The translations under genes and the position numbers were made by a program. From Vitellaria paradoxa (lineage: Eukaryota > Streptophyta > Magnoliopsida > Ericales > Sapotaceae), in NCBI GenBank assembly GCA_019916065.1, contig CM034241.1, positions 22,211,541 to 22,275,540 of the forward strand: 64,000 nucleotides of DNA. Reading direction: 5' to 3'. The notes beneath the pieces were generated by a model, which did no database searches, was not told where the DNA came from, and saw only the letters and a list, made by a program, of their open reading frames with translations. Positions 1 to 10,981 of the stretch are shown one piece after another. How positions within the stretch are numbered: the stretch's first letter is position 1; every line of letters begins with the position of its first letter.

Positions 1-483
1 ATATACCTAACTCGATCCTAGAGAATTTTAATTGAACCAAAATTTGACCGAATTCATTTAATTCTCTCCAAAAGTGCCTAAGAGGTCCTCAGATCTCCAG
101 AAAACTATCCAGAATCTCCTAAAACAATTCGAACCTATCAGGACAGAACCTAGACCTAGCCGAGCATGGCTTGAGCCAAAAGTTGCAGGCTAAATGGACA
201 TTTTTCCTATACTTAGTTGCAAACGGGTTTGTCATACCCCTTTACAATTGTTTTGCCTACCAGGTTAAGCAAAAACTTCTGCCTATGTTGTCTGGCAAAC
301 CGTTTTACCCACAAAGCTGAGCAGGCTTCTCCACCTGTGAATTTAGGCAAAATTCTTTGCAATGCAAAGCATGCAAGATTTTTTCCCATAAAGTCAACTG
401 AGAGTTTTTGCCCATAAGCTTGGGTAGACAAATTTGCTTGAGCAGCTTGGGTAGAAGCTTTGTTTGGGGTCAAGAAAAAAACC

Positions 484-490
484 TATAAAT
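484..490 (+). promoter_or_regulatory. TATA box of LTR copy A
   Basis: TATAAAT in the context CCTATAAATAGGGCC, followed after 30-40 bp by a CT-rich leader. The same box is present, inverted, in copy B at 10975-10981, so the core promoter is conserved between the two LTRs. Confidence 0.6.
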
Positions 491-789
491 AGGGCCTTCC
501 CCCTTATTTTTCATAACACTCGATGCACTCAGAGCTCATATGGTGAGAGCAACACTCCAGATTTTCTCTCTCTAAAAAACCTGCATTAATAAAAATTTTC
601 TCTCTCTAAAAAATTTTTATTTTATTTTTCAATTCAATTTATTTGCATAATTAGAATAAAAATAATTTTAATTATGTAAATAAAAATATTTTGTCAATAA
701 AAGGTATTCGGATCAAACTTAAGTTTAGGCTAGACCCAACACATGATATTAACTAGATTTGCCCAAGACAATTTGATAAAAATCCAGAC

Positions 790-1140
790 ATCATGAATTT
801 GACATGCCCACATCATACTATCATGTCATGCTATGCCATGCCATTATACTATGTGTACCACGCCATGTCAAGCCATGACATCACATTACCGTGCCAGGCT
901 ATGCCAAATATCATTATACCATGGTATGTCATCCCTACCATGTTATACTATGCTATTACCATGCTACATTATGTTACTATGCCATATCACTATGCTATGC
1001 CATGCTTCCATGTCTTATCATCATCACATATCATGGTATAACATGCTAGGACATCGTTTACCATGTTAGCACATGTTATGAGATACCATGCGCCATGTCT
1101 TGATGTACCAGCACATTCCTTGACATGCTAGAACACATCG
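790..1140 (+). repeat. CATG/ATGCC-rich low-complexity block in LTR A
   Basis: Dense irregular repeats of CCATGCTATGCC-like words. The reverse-complement counterpart lies at 10240-10660 in copy B. Open frames here translate to Met/Tyr/His-rich nonsense and are not genes. Confidence 0.7.
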
Positions 1141-1489
1141 AGACATGCAAACACACACCCAGTTGGCCTGACACAAACTTAAAAATTAAATGCTTACCAT
1201 TCAAGAGTATTCACCTGAGTCAGCGAGGCTCCAGAGACTGGGAATGATTTAGAATTAGCTAAGCTAGTGATTTTTAAGTCATGCATTCCTTTAGACATAT
1301 CTAGCTTGCATCCTTCAATTACCATTCTGTCATCACGTTCAAATGCTCAGACATTTCTGATCATATCAAATGCATCATTTACATTATACTAGTCTTCTAG
1401 ACACATAGATTTAATCATCACCATCTAGAGTTAAGTTCCCCTTTAGAGCTAAACTTCTTTTTTAAATAATAAACACTCACTCACACTTG

Positions 1490-1900
1490 CGAGGTGCATC
1501 CTTATAGTAAGGCTCCTTTCCACAGCTATGCACTAGGCACTAACTGTTTCTTCTCATCTAGAGCAAGGCTTTTTTCTCTAGTTATGTGCAAGGCCTTAAT
1601 TGTTTTTTTTCTTATTTGGAGCAAGGCTCCTTTCTTTAGTTATGCACGAGGCGCTAAGTATCTTTTATCATCTGGAGCAAGGCTCCATTCTCTAATTAGG
1701 CACAAGGCATTAACTGTCTCTTATCATCTGGATCAAGGCTCATTTCTCCAGTTATGTGCAAGGTGCTAACTATTCTTTTACTTTGAAGCGAGGCTCCTTT
1801 TCCAAGTTAAGCATGAGATAATAAATGCCTGTTATCATTTGAAGTGAAGCTCTCTTCCTAAAGTCATGTGCATGATGCTAATTTTTATTTTAGTCTTAGA
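1490..1900 (+). repeat. Tandem units of about 58 bp in LTR A
   Basis: About six to seven diverged units, each with GGAGCAAGGCTCC then TTATGCACAAGGC then GCTAACTGT. The inverted counterpart in copy B is at 9380-9870, with about nine units. Each unit contains a small imperfect dyad around GGAGC/GCTCC. Confidence 0.7.
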
Positions 1901-2323
1901 ACTAGGCTCTCACAATATAAGGATGATTACTTCTAATACATACCTAGAGCTGGGCTCTTTTTTTTCCCTCATCCCATATCAATAGTGAGGCTCCTTTACA
2001 CAAACCTATATGTAGTATCAACTTTATCAGTCACTGCCTCATACACTTAGCCCACTTAGGTTTATAATGAATCCTGAGGCCACCAATTTGCCATCATGTC
2101 ATTCTATAATCCAATCAGTTTGCTATCCTTCGCATTCTGATCACACTTGCATCTATTCATACATATTAACATATCACATCTACGCAAGGTGCTAATTTAG
2201 AGTTAGGTTGACCTGATCCCTTAACAGAGTATATAGGTAGCTTGAGTAAATAGTTTGAGTACAGTCACTATGATCTTCATAAACCATCTGTGTAAGGTGT
2301 AACCTACACTTGGTATAATGGAG

Positions 2324-2617
2324 TGTGAGGGACCTATTTATGAGGGATTTTACCTACGAAAGAGTGAAAGGGGGTGAAGCAGAGAAGCAGTGCCTTCCAT
2401 CCCATATCACTAAGTAGAGAAAGAAAATGGCATATATATAATGTTCGACATTTATAAAGTATAACGTGTTTTAAAGCCATGAGGGCACTGGGTTCAATGG
2501 AAACTTTATGTTTAAGCGTGTTCTAGTGAGAGCAGTACCAAGATGGGTGACCTCTTGGGACATAGTTAATCACACCGAAGAGGACAATATTGTACTGTGT
2601 AGACGTGGGTTGTTACA
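2324..2617 (+). repeat. Cassandra-like LTR unit 1 (best 5S similarity)
   Basis: Starts TGTGAGGGACC and ends GTTGTTACA. The 5S-like core is at about 2490-2562 and keeps AAGCGTG and GATGGGTGACCTCTTGGGA. The primer-site-like TAGTATCAGAGC is at 2620-2631. The left edge is uncertain because similar TGAGGGAC words recur in the spacer. Confidence 0.75.
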
Positions 2618-2771
2618 AATAGTATCAGAGCTAATACCCATTCAGAAGTGTGGGGTCACGTGTTGGCGCCGCATGTAGGGACCTGCCTGTGAGAGACTCT
2701 ACTTATGAGAGAGTAAAGTAGGGGGCTATGCGAGGACATGTGCCCTATTAGGGGGCAATATTATGGGGGAC

Positions 2772-3068
2772 TATGAGGGACCTGTCAATGAGGGATTGTT
2801 CCTATAGAAGAGTGAAGTAGGGGGCAAAGTAAAGAAGTAATGCTTTCTGTCCTATATCACTTCGGTAAAAGAAGGGAGTGGCATATATACAATGTTCGAC
2901 ATTTATAAAGTACAACAAATTTTAAGGCCATGAGAGCACTGTTTTAATGGGAGCTCCAGGGTTAAGCATGCTCTAGTGGGAGTAGTACCAAGATGGGTGA
3001 CATTCTGCGAAGCAGCTAACCAGGCCCAAAGTGGATAATATTATACTGTGTAGATGTGGGTCGTTAGA
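2772..3068 (+). repeat. Cassandra-like LTR unit 2
   Basis: 5S-like GTTAAGCATGCTCTAGTGG at 2961, then AAGATGGGTGACATTCTG. A primer-site-like TAGTATCAGATC follows at 3071-3082. The terminal CA has become GA. Confidence 0.72.
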
Positions 3069-3222
3069 AATAGTATCAGATCTAATACCTAACCAGAAAT
3101 GTGAGGCCACGCTTGGTGCCACGTGTGAGGGACCAACCTGTGAGGGACTTTACCTACGGGAGAGTGAAATAGGGGGCCATATGAGAACGCGTGCCTTGTT
3201 AGGGAAGAGGATTATAAAGGAT

Positions 3223-3512
3223 TGTGACGAACATATCTTTGAAAGACTCTTGTATACGAGAAAGTAAAGTAAGGGGTGAAGCAGATAAGCAATGCTTTCC
3301 TTCTCGTATGGTCTAGGTAGAGAAAGGAAGTGTCATATATGTAATATTTGATATCTTTAAAGTACAATGCATTTTAAAGCTGTGAAGGCATTACGTTCAG
3401 TAAAAACTCCAGTGTTAAGCATGCTCTAGTGGGAGCAGTACTAGAATGGGTAAACAACTGGGAAGCAGCTAACTAAGCTTAAAACGGACAATATTATATT
3501 GTGTAAATGTCG
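3223..3512 (+). repeat. Cassandra-like LTR unit 3, 3'-truncated
   Basis: 5S-like GTTAAGCATGCTCTAGTGG at 3414. Box C has decayed to AGAATGGGTAAACAACTGG. The unit stops at GTGTAAATGTCGCTT, before the GTTACA end seen in unit 1, where LTR A sequence resumes. Confidence 0.7.
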
Positions 3513-4333
3513 CTTGGACGGAGGCTCCCATGCACATCTAGCATCACAAAAACATGTAGTTTCGACCATAGGTCTGAACTACATTAACTTGATTCCTTCA
3601 CAGGGTACGTAAGTAGCTCAAGAACATAACTTGAGTCCAGTCATTTCGCTTTTCATAGATCGTCCTTCAGTTCACACTTCATTCCTAGCACACGCATACT
3701 TATGCATAAGGACTGTATAAGTCCACATACCTAATTCAATGTAGATTACGATTTCAAATCTCATTCCCAGTCACATACATAGTCTTTAATTTGTATTTGG
3801 AGTCAAACTAATATATAGAACCTCCTAGGGTGCATCACTGCCATATAAGTAGACATTACACTACACTATACTTGAACATACGAGCTAGGCTCTGCTGCCT
3901 CATATTCATACATCATATGCATTTTAGGATTGTATGTAATGATTATTATAAATTGGAACATTATTTTGTGAGATTATGACTGCAAAGAGCGGAAAGAGAC
4001 TCTGGATATCCCTAGGTATCTAGGCATAATGGTTTTCGTGCATAGCTGAGCCCCCGGATCCACTATCTTTGATTGCACAGATTAGTCAAGAGCCACTAAA
4101 AAAGAGTCATTTATCGCTATTTCATAAATATAAACCAAAATGTTTTAAACCAAAATCAAAATTTAGTTTTCTTGACACACTCATTTTGAAAGTGTTAGAT
4201 GACGACTCCTAGTCTCTGCATTTAGGCCATATTTTTAAAATCAAAACATATTTTTATTATTTGGGGGATCTCGAATGCAACGTGTCACAGTAAAAACTCA
4301 CGATGGGCACGGTGCGTGGATCTCGTCACGACA

Positions 4334-5436
4334 GAACCGTTGTCTGGATGGTGCCCTTCATGTAGACAAGGGTTTAAACAGCCTGAGGATTCTAAAGCCA
4401 AATTTTTAAGGGCAATTTTATACACTGAGATTTTGATATAAATAACTACATGTTTGTAACTGAAAATATATAGAAAACATAGTATATAGATAGAGAGGAG
4501 TGGAGAGAGAATCTAGATCTTATTTGGTAGGCTAAAAAGTTTCCTTACAAATTTTTCTCTTCAATTTCCTTTTGTAAATATGAAGTTTTGCAATGATTTC
4601 ATATCAATACATAGTTTTGAATTTGCATTTCAATACGTGTGAGTAGTCTACCTCTTAGATTCAAGTTGAAGATGGTAGTAATTGAAGTGGATCTTCCAGG
4701 TAACTGAGCTTCCATGATTGTTTTCTTAATTTTGATGAATGATTTTGATATGATTTTGATACTCTAGAATTCACTTGTTGATGTTGTTGATTCAACATTA
4801 GAATTGTGTAGTTTATGTTAAATTGTATGTGAATTGCTTGTTTAGAATCCTCATGTACAACTGTTTAATTTTATATGGAGATTGGTAATTAAGTGTTTTC
4901 ATGCACTCTATATGGATTATGCACTTTCAAGTGTTTGGATCAACACTTCAATAGACTTGAACTATTTTGCAATTTTATATTGAATCGAGTATTGTTCTAA
5001 TTTTGATCTTAATGCTATATCTTATGATTCACTTCTTATTGAATCTTGAAGATCCATGGATATTACTATCTAATTCAACTTAATCCAACATTTTCCATAA
5101 ATTGTTTTAGTAAATCACATTTCGAACCATTTTCTAACCAATTGAATCATAACATCAATTCTTCAGGAGGATTTAAATGTTCTTCAAATTTTCTAAAGGT
5201 TTTGAGTCACTAGTTGTTTCTAAACAATAGCCTTCTGTGGACACAACTCGGTATCCACTGACATTCATTATGCTACCACAACGTCTAGCTTGCACTTGGG
5301 GTGATTATGTTACTTTGAAGAAGTTCAACATACAAGCAGGTTATGTATACAACCCCCCATCAAGGGCGTACCGAACTTCCTCCCAGCTGGATCACCAACA
5401 TGAGAAGATTTTTTTCATAAAATTAGATATAGTTCT
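4334..5436. other. Unassigned AT-rich sequence between LTR-family pieces
   Basis: About 1.1 kb without a recognisable gene. A 71-codon open frame at 5237-5452 matches no family I know. I see no primer-binding site, coding domain or tandem repeat. Confidence 0.4.
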
Positions 5437-5900
5437 AGTAAAAGATACATAAGTAGCTTGAGTACATTACTCGAGTATGGTCACCAAGCCCCAGAGGACA
5501 TATAATACGTGCAAACTATATTAATTCATATACTAACAATTTTAATATTCCCTAGTTGAACACACTTTCATCCCCACCAAAAGCTTATTCAAGATAATTC
5601 TTGAAACCTGCAATAGTTTTAGAATGCATTTTCTATTTAACCATAATATTAACTTTCTAAGAAGCATTCCTGCCACATAGGCAGACATTTCACCATATCT
5701 TAAACAAAGTTCGAATTCTCTTTAAGATACATAGACAATCCATGAGTTCTCAATCGTTGCACTTCTCACATGCATCATTCCATTGTTATTGTTTTATTTG
5801 TATCCTGATCATTATAGACTAGATATTGGACTGCAGATAGTGAAAGACTTTAAATATTCCTAGGTGAGTAAGATATTTTACACCTTCCTACTAGTAACCC
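5437..5900 (+). mobile_element. Decayed fragment of the same long-LTR family (copy C)
   Basis: Colinear with parts of LTR A. The block ACATAAGTAGCTTGAGTACA with CTCGAGTATGGTCACC corresponds to 3605-3645 of A. TGCCACATAGGCAGACATT corresponds to 3840-3860. The GATTATTATAGAC to TATTCCTAGGTGAG block corresponds to 3940-4020. It is much more diverged than A is from B. Confidence 0.6.
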
Positions 5901-6289
5901 AAGCCCTAACTTAAAATTTTCAGTTGTAGATATTAGTATGGAGCTACAAAAAAAAAACTAAATAAATAAATGTGGTTTGCTTATCATTTTTTCAAGGAAA
6001 AACATAAAACTTTAATTAAGAAAAATCTTTCTCTAATTTTAAAAACATCATATCGCAACAACGAATTTTGTCCATAATGGACCCTCAAAATCAATTATCA
6101 AAATCATTCACAAATATTTTAATTGAAGGGCTACATTACATTAATATCTGATCCATAATGAATATACCTGTGTAGGTTTAGCCATGAGACATATGATTAG
6201 CTGAAGTTAAGCAAATGAGTTTTTCAAATATATTCTAAAACCACAATTCTAAATAAAAATTGAATCATAACCATTTATAACATGATGTG
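5901..6289. other. Unassigned AT-rich spacer
   Basis: Contains a short A-run near 5948. I recognise no coding similarity or repeat. Confidence 0.35.
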
Positions 6290-7846
6290 CTTTAAACTTC
6301 CTAAATCTCTATGGCAACATATAAACTCTCTTATGAGCAATTTTTGTGGGGAGGAAATATAGATGAAAGGAAAACACATTGGTGCAAATGACAGAAATTA
6401 CTTCCCCCCAGGTCTTATGGTGGGATGGGATTAAAGGGTATAGACACATTTAACATTGCCCTTCAATCTAAGCAATAATAGAGGTTGATTAATAATCCTG
6501 ATCAACATTGAGCAAGATTACTGTGGGGCCTCTATTTTCCTAAGATCAACCCAATGCATGTTTAGAAGGGAAGAAAAGCATCATGGGCATGGTCTAGCCT
6601 CTACCTTGGAAAAGAACTCTTAAATTCTAACCTAAGATGGAATGTAGCTACAGGTGATTAGATCTACATTTGGGAGGATAAATGGATCCTAACCCTTAAC
6701 TCCTTCCAAATTCTTTCTAGAAAACCTCCTGACAACACCTTTTTTAAAGTCAAGGATCTGATCTCAACTTATAACAATTAATGGAACCAAACAATAATCA
6801 GGAGTGTTTTCATAGAAGAGAAAGCTGCAGCTATCACAACTATCCCTTTCTCTTGGAGCAAGAAGGCAACTGATAAACTGAGTTGGCATCACTCAAAGTA
6901 TAGGAACTATGTAGTTAAATCGGGATATGACATTATTAATGCCAACTATTAAAAACTTTCCTTTGACCTAGTCTATCTGACACCCCTTCCACTACTTTTT
7001 GGGAAGCTATTTGGAGCATCAATGCTTTACCCAAAGTGAGACATTTCATTTGGAAAGCTATTAAGAATTTCTTATCCACTAATCCCAATTTGTCCAAAAG
7101 CAAATGTTCCAAAAACTTTTCTTGCTCTATATGCCATTCAGAAAATGAAACCATCGAGCGCACACTCTTTAAATGTAAATAGACGAGAGATGTTTGGTTT
7201 GGCAGTCAGCTCACCTATAGATTGGATCAATCCAACATTACCTCTTTTGCCAAATGGCTAGGAGACTTTCTCTCACCATGGGGAATAACTTAATAAGGCA
7301 ATGCTTTTCACCTAAGTTGAAAATCTTTGGTGGAGTTTATGGAAGGCAAGAAACAATTGTATTTTTTCAATGGCATACCCTCTCTCCTTCTGATACCATA
7401 TGAAATACCTCCTTTGCAACCTCTAATTACTTGGAAGCAATTCTTTCCTCTAACTAGAAGACTAGATGTATGCCTGTTGAAATTAGCAACTGCTCCTAGC
7501 AACCACCCCCTAAAAACCATTTTAAATTCAACTGTGATGAAGCTTTCTACTTTTCGACAAAAAGTGCAAACTTCGCGGTTGTTATCAGAAACTCTTTCAA
7601 CTTCATTATTAACATCAATTATAGCCATATTAGAGTTCTTTCATCTATCACAACCGAAGCTTGGGCAATAAAGGTGGCCTTCTTCATAGCTGCATATTGG
7701 GAAATGGCTCATGTTTTCTTTGAAAATGACTTCCTCACCATCATCAATCCCTTCTTTGTGGGAGATCATATCCATCCTTCAAGACATCTGCTCTTGGAAT
7801 ACCTTAAGGCACTTGACCTTCTCGTGGTGCAAGAGGACTGTGTCAT
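6290..7846 (+). pseudogene. L1-type LINE ORF2 remnant, part 1 (zf-RVT and RNase H)
   Basis: Joined across many stops and frameshifts, the plus strand reads as the C-terminal part of a plant L1 ORF2. Near 6650-6700 lies an IWEDKWI block. Near 6890-7190 lies the zf-RVT domain: WHHSKYRNY, KSGYDI, WEAIWSINALPKVRHFIWKA, then a Cys/His group CSICHSENETIERTLFKC. From about 7530 an RNase H-like domain follows (AVVIRN, TEAWAIKVAFFIAAYW, VFFENDFLTII), ending at SWCKRT. The reverse transcriptase core and ORF1 are absent, so the copy is 5'-truncated, as is usual for LINEs. It stops inside the RNase H domain at 7846 and continues at 12302 after the solo LTR. Confidence 0.8.
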
Positions 7847-8529
7847 CATCGGATCCATACACCGAGTCAACGGGCGTGGGTCGTTGTAAGTCTTTGTTGC
7901 GACATAGTGCGTCTGAGATTTCCCCAAATATGAAAAAGTAAGTTTTATTTTAAAATAGAGTCTTGATTACAAAGACTAGGAGTCATCACCTAACACTTTC
8001 AAAATGGGTGGGTCCAGAAACCCGAGTTTAAGTTTAAAAGTGTTTTGATTTACAATTTTAAAATTTTGATAAAAGGCCCATTTTTAATGACTCTCGACTA
8101 GTTTATGCAATTAGAGATAGTGGGTTGGGCTTCGGCTACACACGAAAATCGTTACGTCAGAATACCTAGGGATATATAGAGTCCCTTTGCATTTTCTGTA
8201 GTTATAATCTCACAATATAATATTCCAGTTTATAAAGATCATTGCTTATAACCCATATATGTAAATGATGCATGAAATGCGAGACAGCTGAGTCTAGCTC
8301 GTATGTGCGAGTGCAGTGTAATATCTGTCTATGTGGCAATGATATACTCTAAGGGTTCTATATGCTGGTTAGACCTCTAAATGCAAATCAAATACTAAGT
8401 CTACGACTGGGGATAAGATTAGAATTAGGAATCTGTATTTGATATGGAAATGGACTTATGTAATCCTTATGCATGAGTGTGTGTATGCTGGGAATGAAGT
8501 GTGAATGAAAAGATGGTCTATAAAGACCA

Positions 8530-9130
8530 AGGTGACCAAACTCAAGCTATCTGCTCGAGTTGCCTATATGCCTAGTAAAAGGATTAGGTCAATGTAATTC
8601 AGACCTAAAGTGGTCCAAACTGTATGTTGATGTGATGTGAACTAGTATGGAGATATAAGAGCCTTGCTCTAAGTCTTAGCGTGCAAATGGCTTATGAAGA
8701 ATATGGAGACCGCACCCAAGCTATTTACTTGAGCTGCCTACGTACCATATGAAGGGATCAAGTCAACGTAACTCTAAATTATGATTTGAACTATGTGTAT
8801 TTGTAATGATAGAAGTGTGAGGGAGCCTCACTCTAAGTCTGGGTTATGCCTTGCATAGATAGTCTATGAAAATCGCGGGGACCGCACTTAAGTTACCTGC
8901 TTGAGCTGCCTACTTACCCTATGAAAAGATCAGGTCAACGTAGCTCTAAACCTATGGTCGAAACTATATGTTTGAGTGTTTATGCTGAATGGATGCAAGA
9001 GCCTAGCTCTAAGTTAGCGCCTTGCACCGATGGTCTGTAAAAACCATGGTGACTAGACTTAAACTATCTGCTCGAACTGTTTACATACCCTGTAAACGGA
9101 TCAAGTCAACGTAGCTCTAAAGTAGTGTTT
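8530..9130 (-). repeat. Tandem units of about 175 bp (four copies) in LTR B
   Basis: The block with CTCAAGCTATCTGCTCGAG, then a CCTA-rich segment, then GGATCAGGTCAACGTAGCTC recurs near 8540, 8708, 8881 and 9053. LTR A has only two recognisable copies (near 2205 and 3580). Confidence 0.65.
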
Positions 9131-9379
9131 GCACCTCGCGCAGATGTGGTATAATGATGTGTCTGTGGATGCAAGCGTGATTAAAATGCTATAGATGGCA
9201 CACTGATTGGCCACAGGCATAATAAGCCTCATCATCATCTAGGGTAGACTAAGTGTATAAAGGAGTGACCAATAATGTCAATGTTATGTAAAGGATCAAT
9301 GTGATGAAACCTTGTTCCTGATATTGGATAAAGAAGAGCCCAGCTCTAAGAATGATATGAAAGTTATGGCTTTACGTAT

Positions 9380-9870
9380 AACATGTGAAGAGAACTTCGC
9401 TCCAAATGATAAAAGATAATTAGCACCTTGTGCTTAACTTGGAAAATGAGCCTTGCTCCAAAGCAAAAGAACAGTTAGTGCCTTGCGCATAATTGGGGAA
9501 TGGAGCCTTACTCCAAATGAGAAGGAATAGTTAGCACCTTACACATAACTGGGGAAAGGAACCTTGCTCCAAGTGAAGAAGAACAATTAGTGCCTTGCAC
9601 ATAATTGAAGGAAATGAGCCTTATTCCAAGGGAAGAGATAGTTAACGCCTTGTGCATAACTAAGAAAAAGAGTTTTGCTCCAGATAAGAGGGAACAGTTA
9701 GTGCCTTGTGCATAACTGGAGATAGAGTTTCACTCTGTTGGGGAGTTTAGCTCTAAGGGAAGAAACAGTTAACGTCTTGCGTGTAACTATGGAAATGGAA
9801 CCTTGCTCCAAGTAATGGGAAACAATTAGCGTCTTGCGCATAACTGGAAAATGAGCTTCACTCTAATGAG
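9380..9870 (-). repeat. Tandem units of about 58 bp (about nine) in LTR B
   Basis: Each unit carries GAGCCTTGCTCCAA, about 15 variable bases, then AGTTAGTGCCTTGCGCATAAC. This is the inverted counterpart of the array at 1490-1900. Confidence 0.75.
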
Positions 9871-10239
9871 GAGTTCAACTTCAAGGGTGTACTTTGCGCA
9901 GATGAGTGGGTATCATTTGGGAAAGAGTTTAGCTATGATGTAAATCTTAACTTCTAATGGTAATGATCAAGTTTATGTGCTTAGAAGATTAGTGTGATAT
10001 GAGTAATGCAGTTGATATGATCATATATGTTGCAGACTTGTTAAATGTGATGACAACTTATGTTCTAACATGAATGACAGTTCAAGGGTGCATGTCAAAT
10101 ATATCTAAGGGAGTCACAACTCAAAAATCACTGGCTTAACCAATCTTGGGTCATTCCCTATCTTTAGAGCCTCACTTACTCTAGTAAATGCTCTGAATGG
10201 GTAAACATTTGACTTTTAATCTGTAGCAACCCAAGTGGG

Positions 10240-10660
10240 TGTGTGTTTGCATGTCTAGATATGTTCTAGCACGTCAAAGCAAGTGCAGGCATGTTCTAAC
10301 ATGGTAAATAATGTCCTAGCATATTATACTATAATATGTGATGATAATAAGATATGTAAGCATAGCATAGCATGATGATATGGCATGGTAACATGGTGCA
10401 GCATGATAATGACACGGTACAACAGGGTAATAGCATGGAATAACAACATAGCGCATCATGATATCATGGTATAACATGTCAAGCAAGCATATGAGCATGG
10501 CATAACATAGTAGCAATGACAGGGCATGGTGGCTATGATGTTCAGTATGGCCTAACATGGTAACATAATGTTATAACATGATATGGTATGATAGACATAG
10601 TATTATGGCACAGCAAGGCATGATAGAATGATGGCACGGTATGGTATGGTAATATAATGT
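10240..10660 (-). repeat. CATG-rich low-complexity block in LTR B
   Basis: Irregular GGCATGGTA-like words, the counterpart of 790-1140. Long open frames in it are compositional artefacts. Confidence 0.7.
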
Positions 10661-10974
10661 GGGCATGACATATGTATAATGTTTGGAATTTTACAAAATT
10701 ATCTTAAGTAAATCTAGTCAATATCATGTGCCGGGTCTAGCTCGAACTTGAATTATGATTCGAATACCTTTCATTGAAAAAGAATTTTTATTGACAAAAT
10801 TAAAATTTTATTGTAATCATGCAAATAAATTAAATTGAAAAATAGAATAAAAATTTCTTAAAGAGAGGAAACTATACCGACACGGGCTTTCTCTAAATCT
10901 GGAGTTAGCCTTGCCTTGAGAGCTCTGAGTGCACTGAGTGTTAAATGAATGAAAATGAGGAGGGGGAGGCCTTT

Positions 10975-10981
10975 ATTTATA
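10975..10981 (-). promoter_or_regulatory. TATA box of LTR copy B
   Basis: Minus-strand CCTATAAATAAAGG about 1.32 kb from the LTR start. It sits at the same place relative to a conserved GAGTGCACTGAG-type leader as the box at 484 in copy A. Confidence 0.6.

Larger units (their letters stand above)
2324..3512 (+). mobile_element. Cassandra-like TRIM with three LTR units, nested in LTR A
   Basis: Three direct repeats about 448-452 bp apart. Each contains a stretch that follows plant 5S rRNA: GTTAAGC(G/A)TGCTCTAGTG, then AGTACCAAGATGGGTGACC, which correspond to box A and box C of the 5S internal RNA polymerase III promoter. After units 1 and 2 comes TAGTATCAGAGC or TAGTATCAGATC, one or two changes from the TGGTATCAGAGC primer-binding site for initiator tRNA-Met. 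LTRs carrying 5S-like sequence plus a tRNA-Met primer site define Cassandra TRIMs (established knowledge). The order is LTR, about 153 bp, LTR, about 154 bp, LTR, which implies an unequal-recombination triplet. Copy B has no such insert. There is no coding capacity. Confidence 0.82.
1..4333 (+). mobile_element. Very long LTR, copy A (5' end lies outside the window)
   Basis: This stretch matches the reverse complement of 7847-12301 (copy B) in the same order: a TATA box followed by a short leader, a CATG-rich block, an array of units of about 58 bp, longer units containing a GTCAACGTAGCTC-type sequence, and a 3' block ending near CACGACA at 4333. Copy B has its TATA box about 1.32 kb from the LTR start, so about 0.84 kb of copy A is missing to the left. 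No protein can be read from it. LTRs longer than 4 kb that start TGTAGACA occur in Tat/Ogre-type Ty3/Gypsy elements; that assignment is inference. No primer-binding site or gag is recognisable after 4333, so I cannot tell a solo LTR from a 5' LTR. Confidence 0.75.

Noticed and set aside
213..473. Open frames on both strands inside LTR A (66-86 codons)
   Set aside because: They lie in the LTR promoter region, overlap each other on opposite strands and match no family; chance frames.
793..1069. Met/Tyr/His-rich open frames
   Set aside because: They translate the CATG-rich simple repeat; the same block exists inverted in LTR B.
1494..1769. 91-codon frame with repeating SKAPFxSYA-like units
   Set aside because: Translation of the 58-bp tandem array; no start context or conserved frame in copy B.
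2490..2562. A functional 5S rRNA gene
   Set aside because: Only the promoter-bearing part is similar, it is repeated inside LTR units with primer sites, and the 5' part of 5S is diverged; it is retrotransposon sequence.
9380..9870. Regularly spaced repeats resembling a CRISPR array
   Set aside because: Units are diverged with variable spacing, lie inside a plant LTR and have a counterpart in copy A; ordinary tandem repeats.
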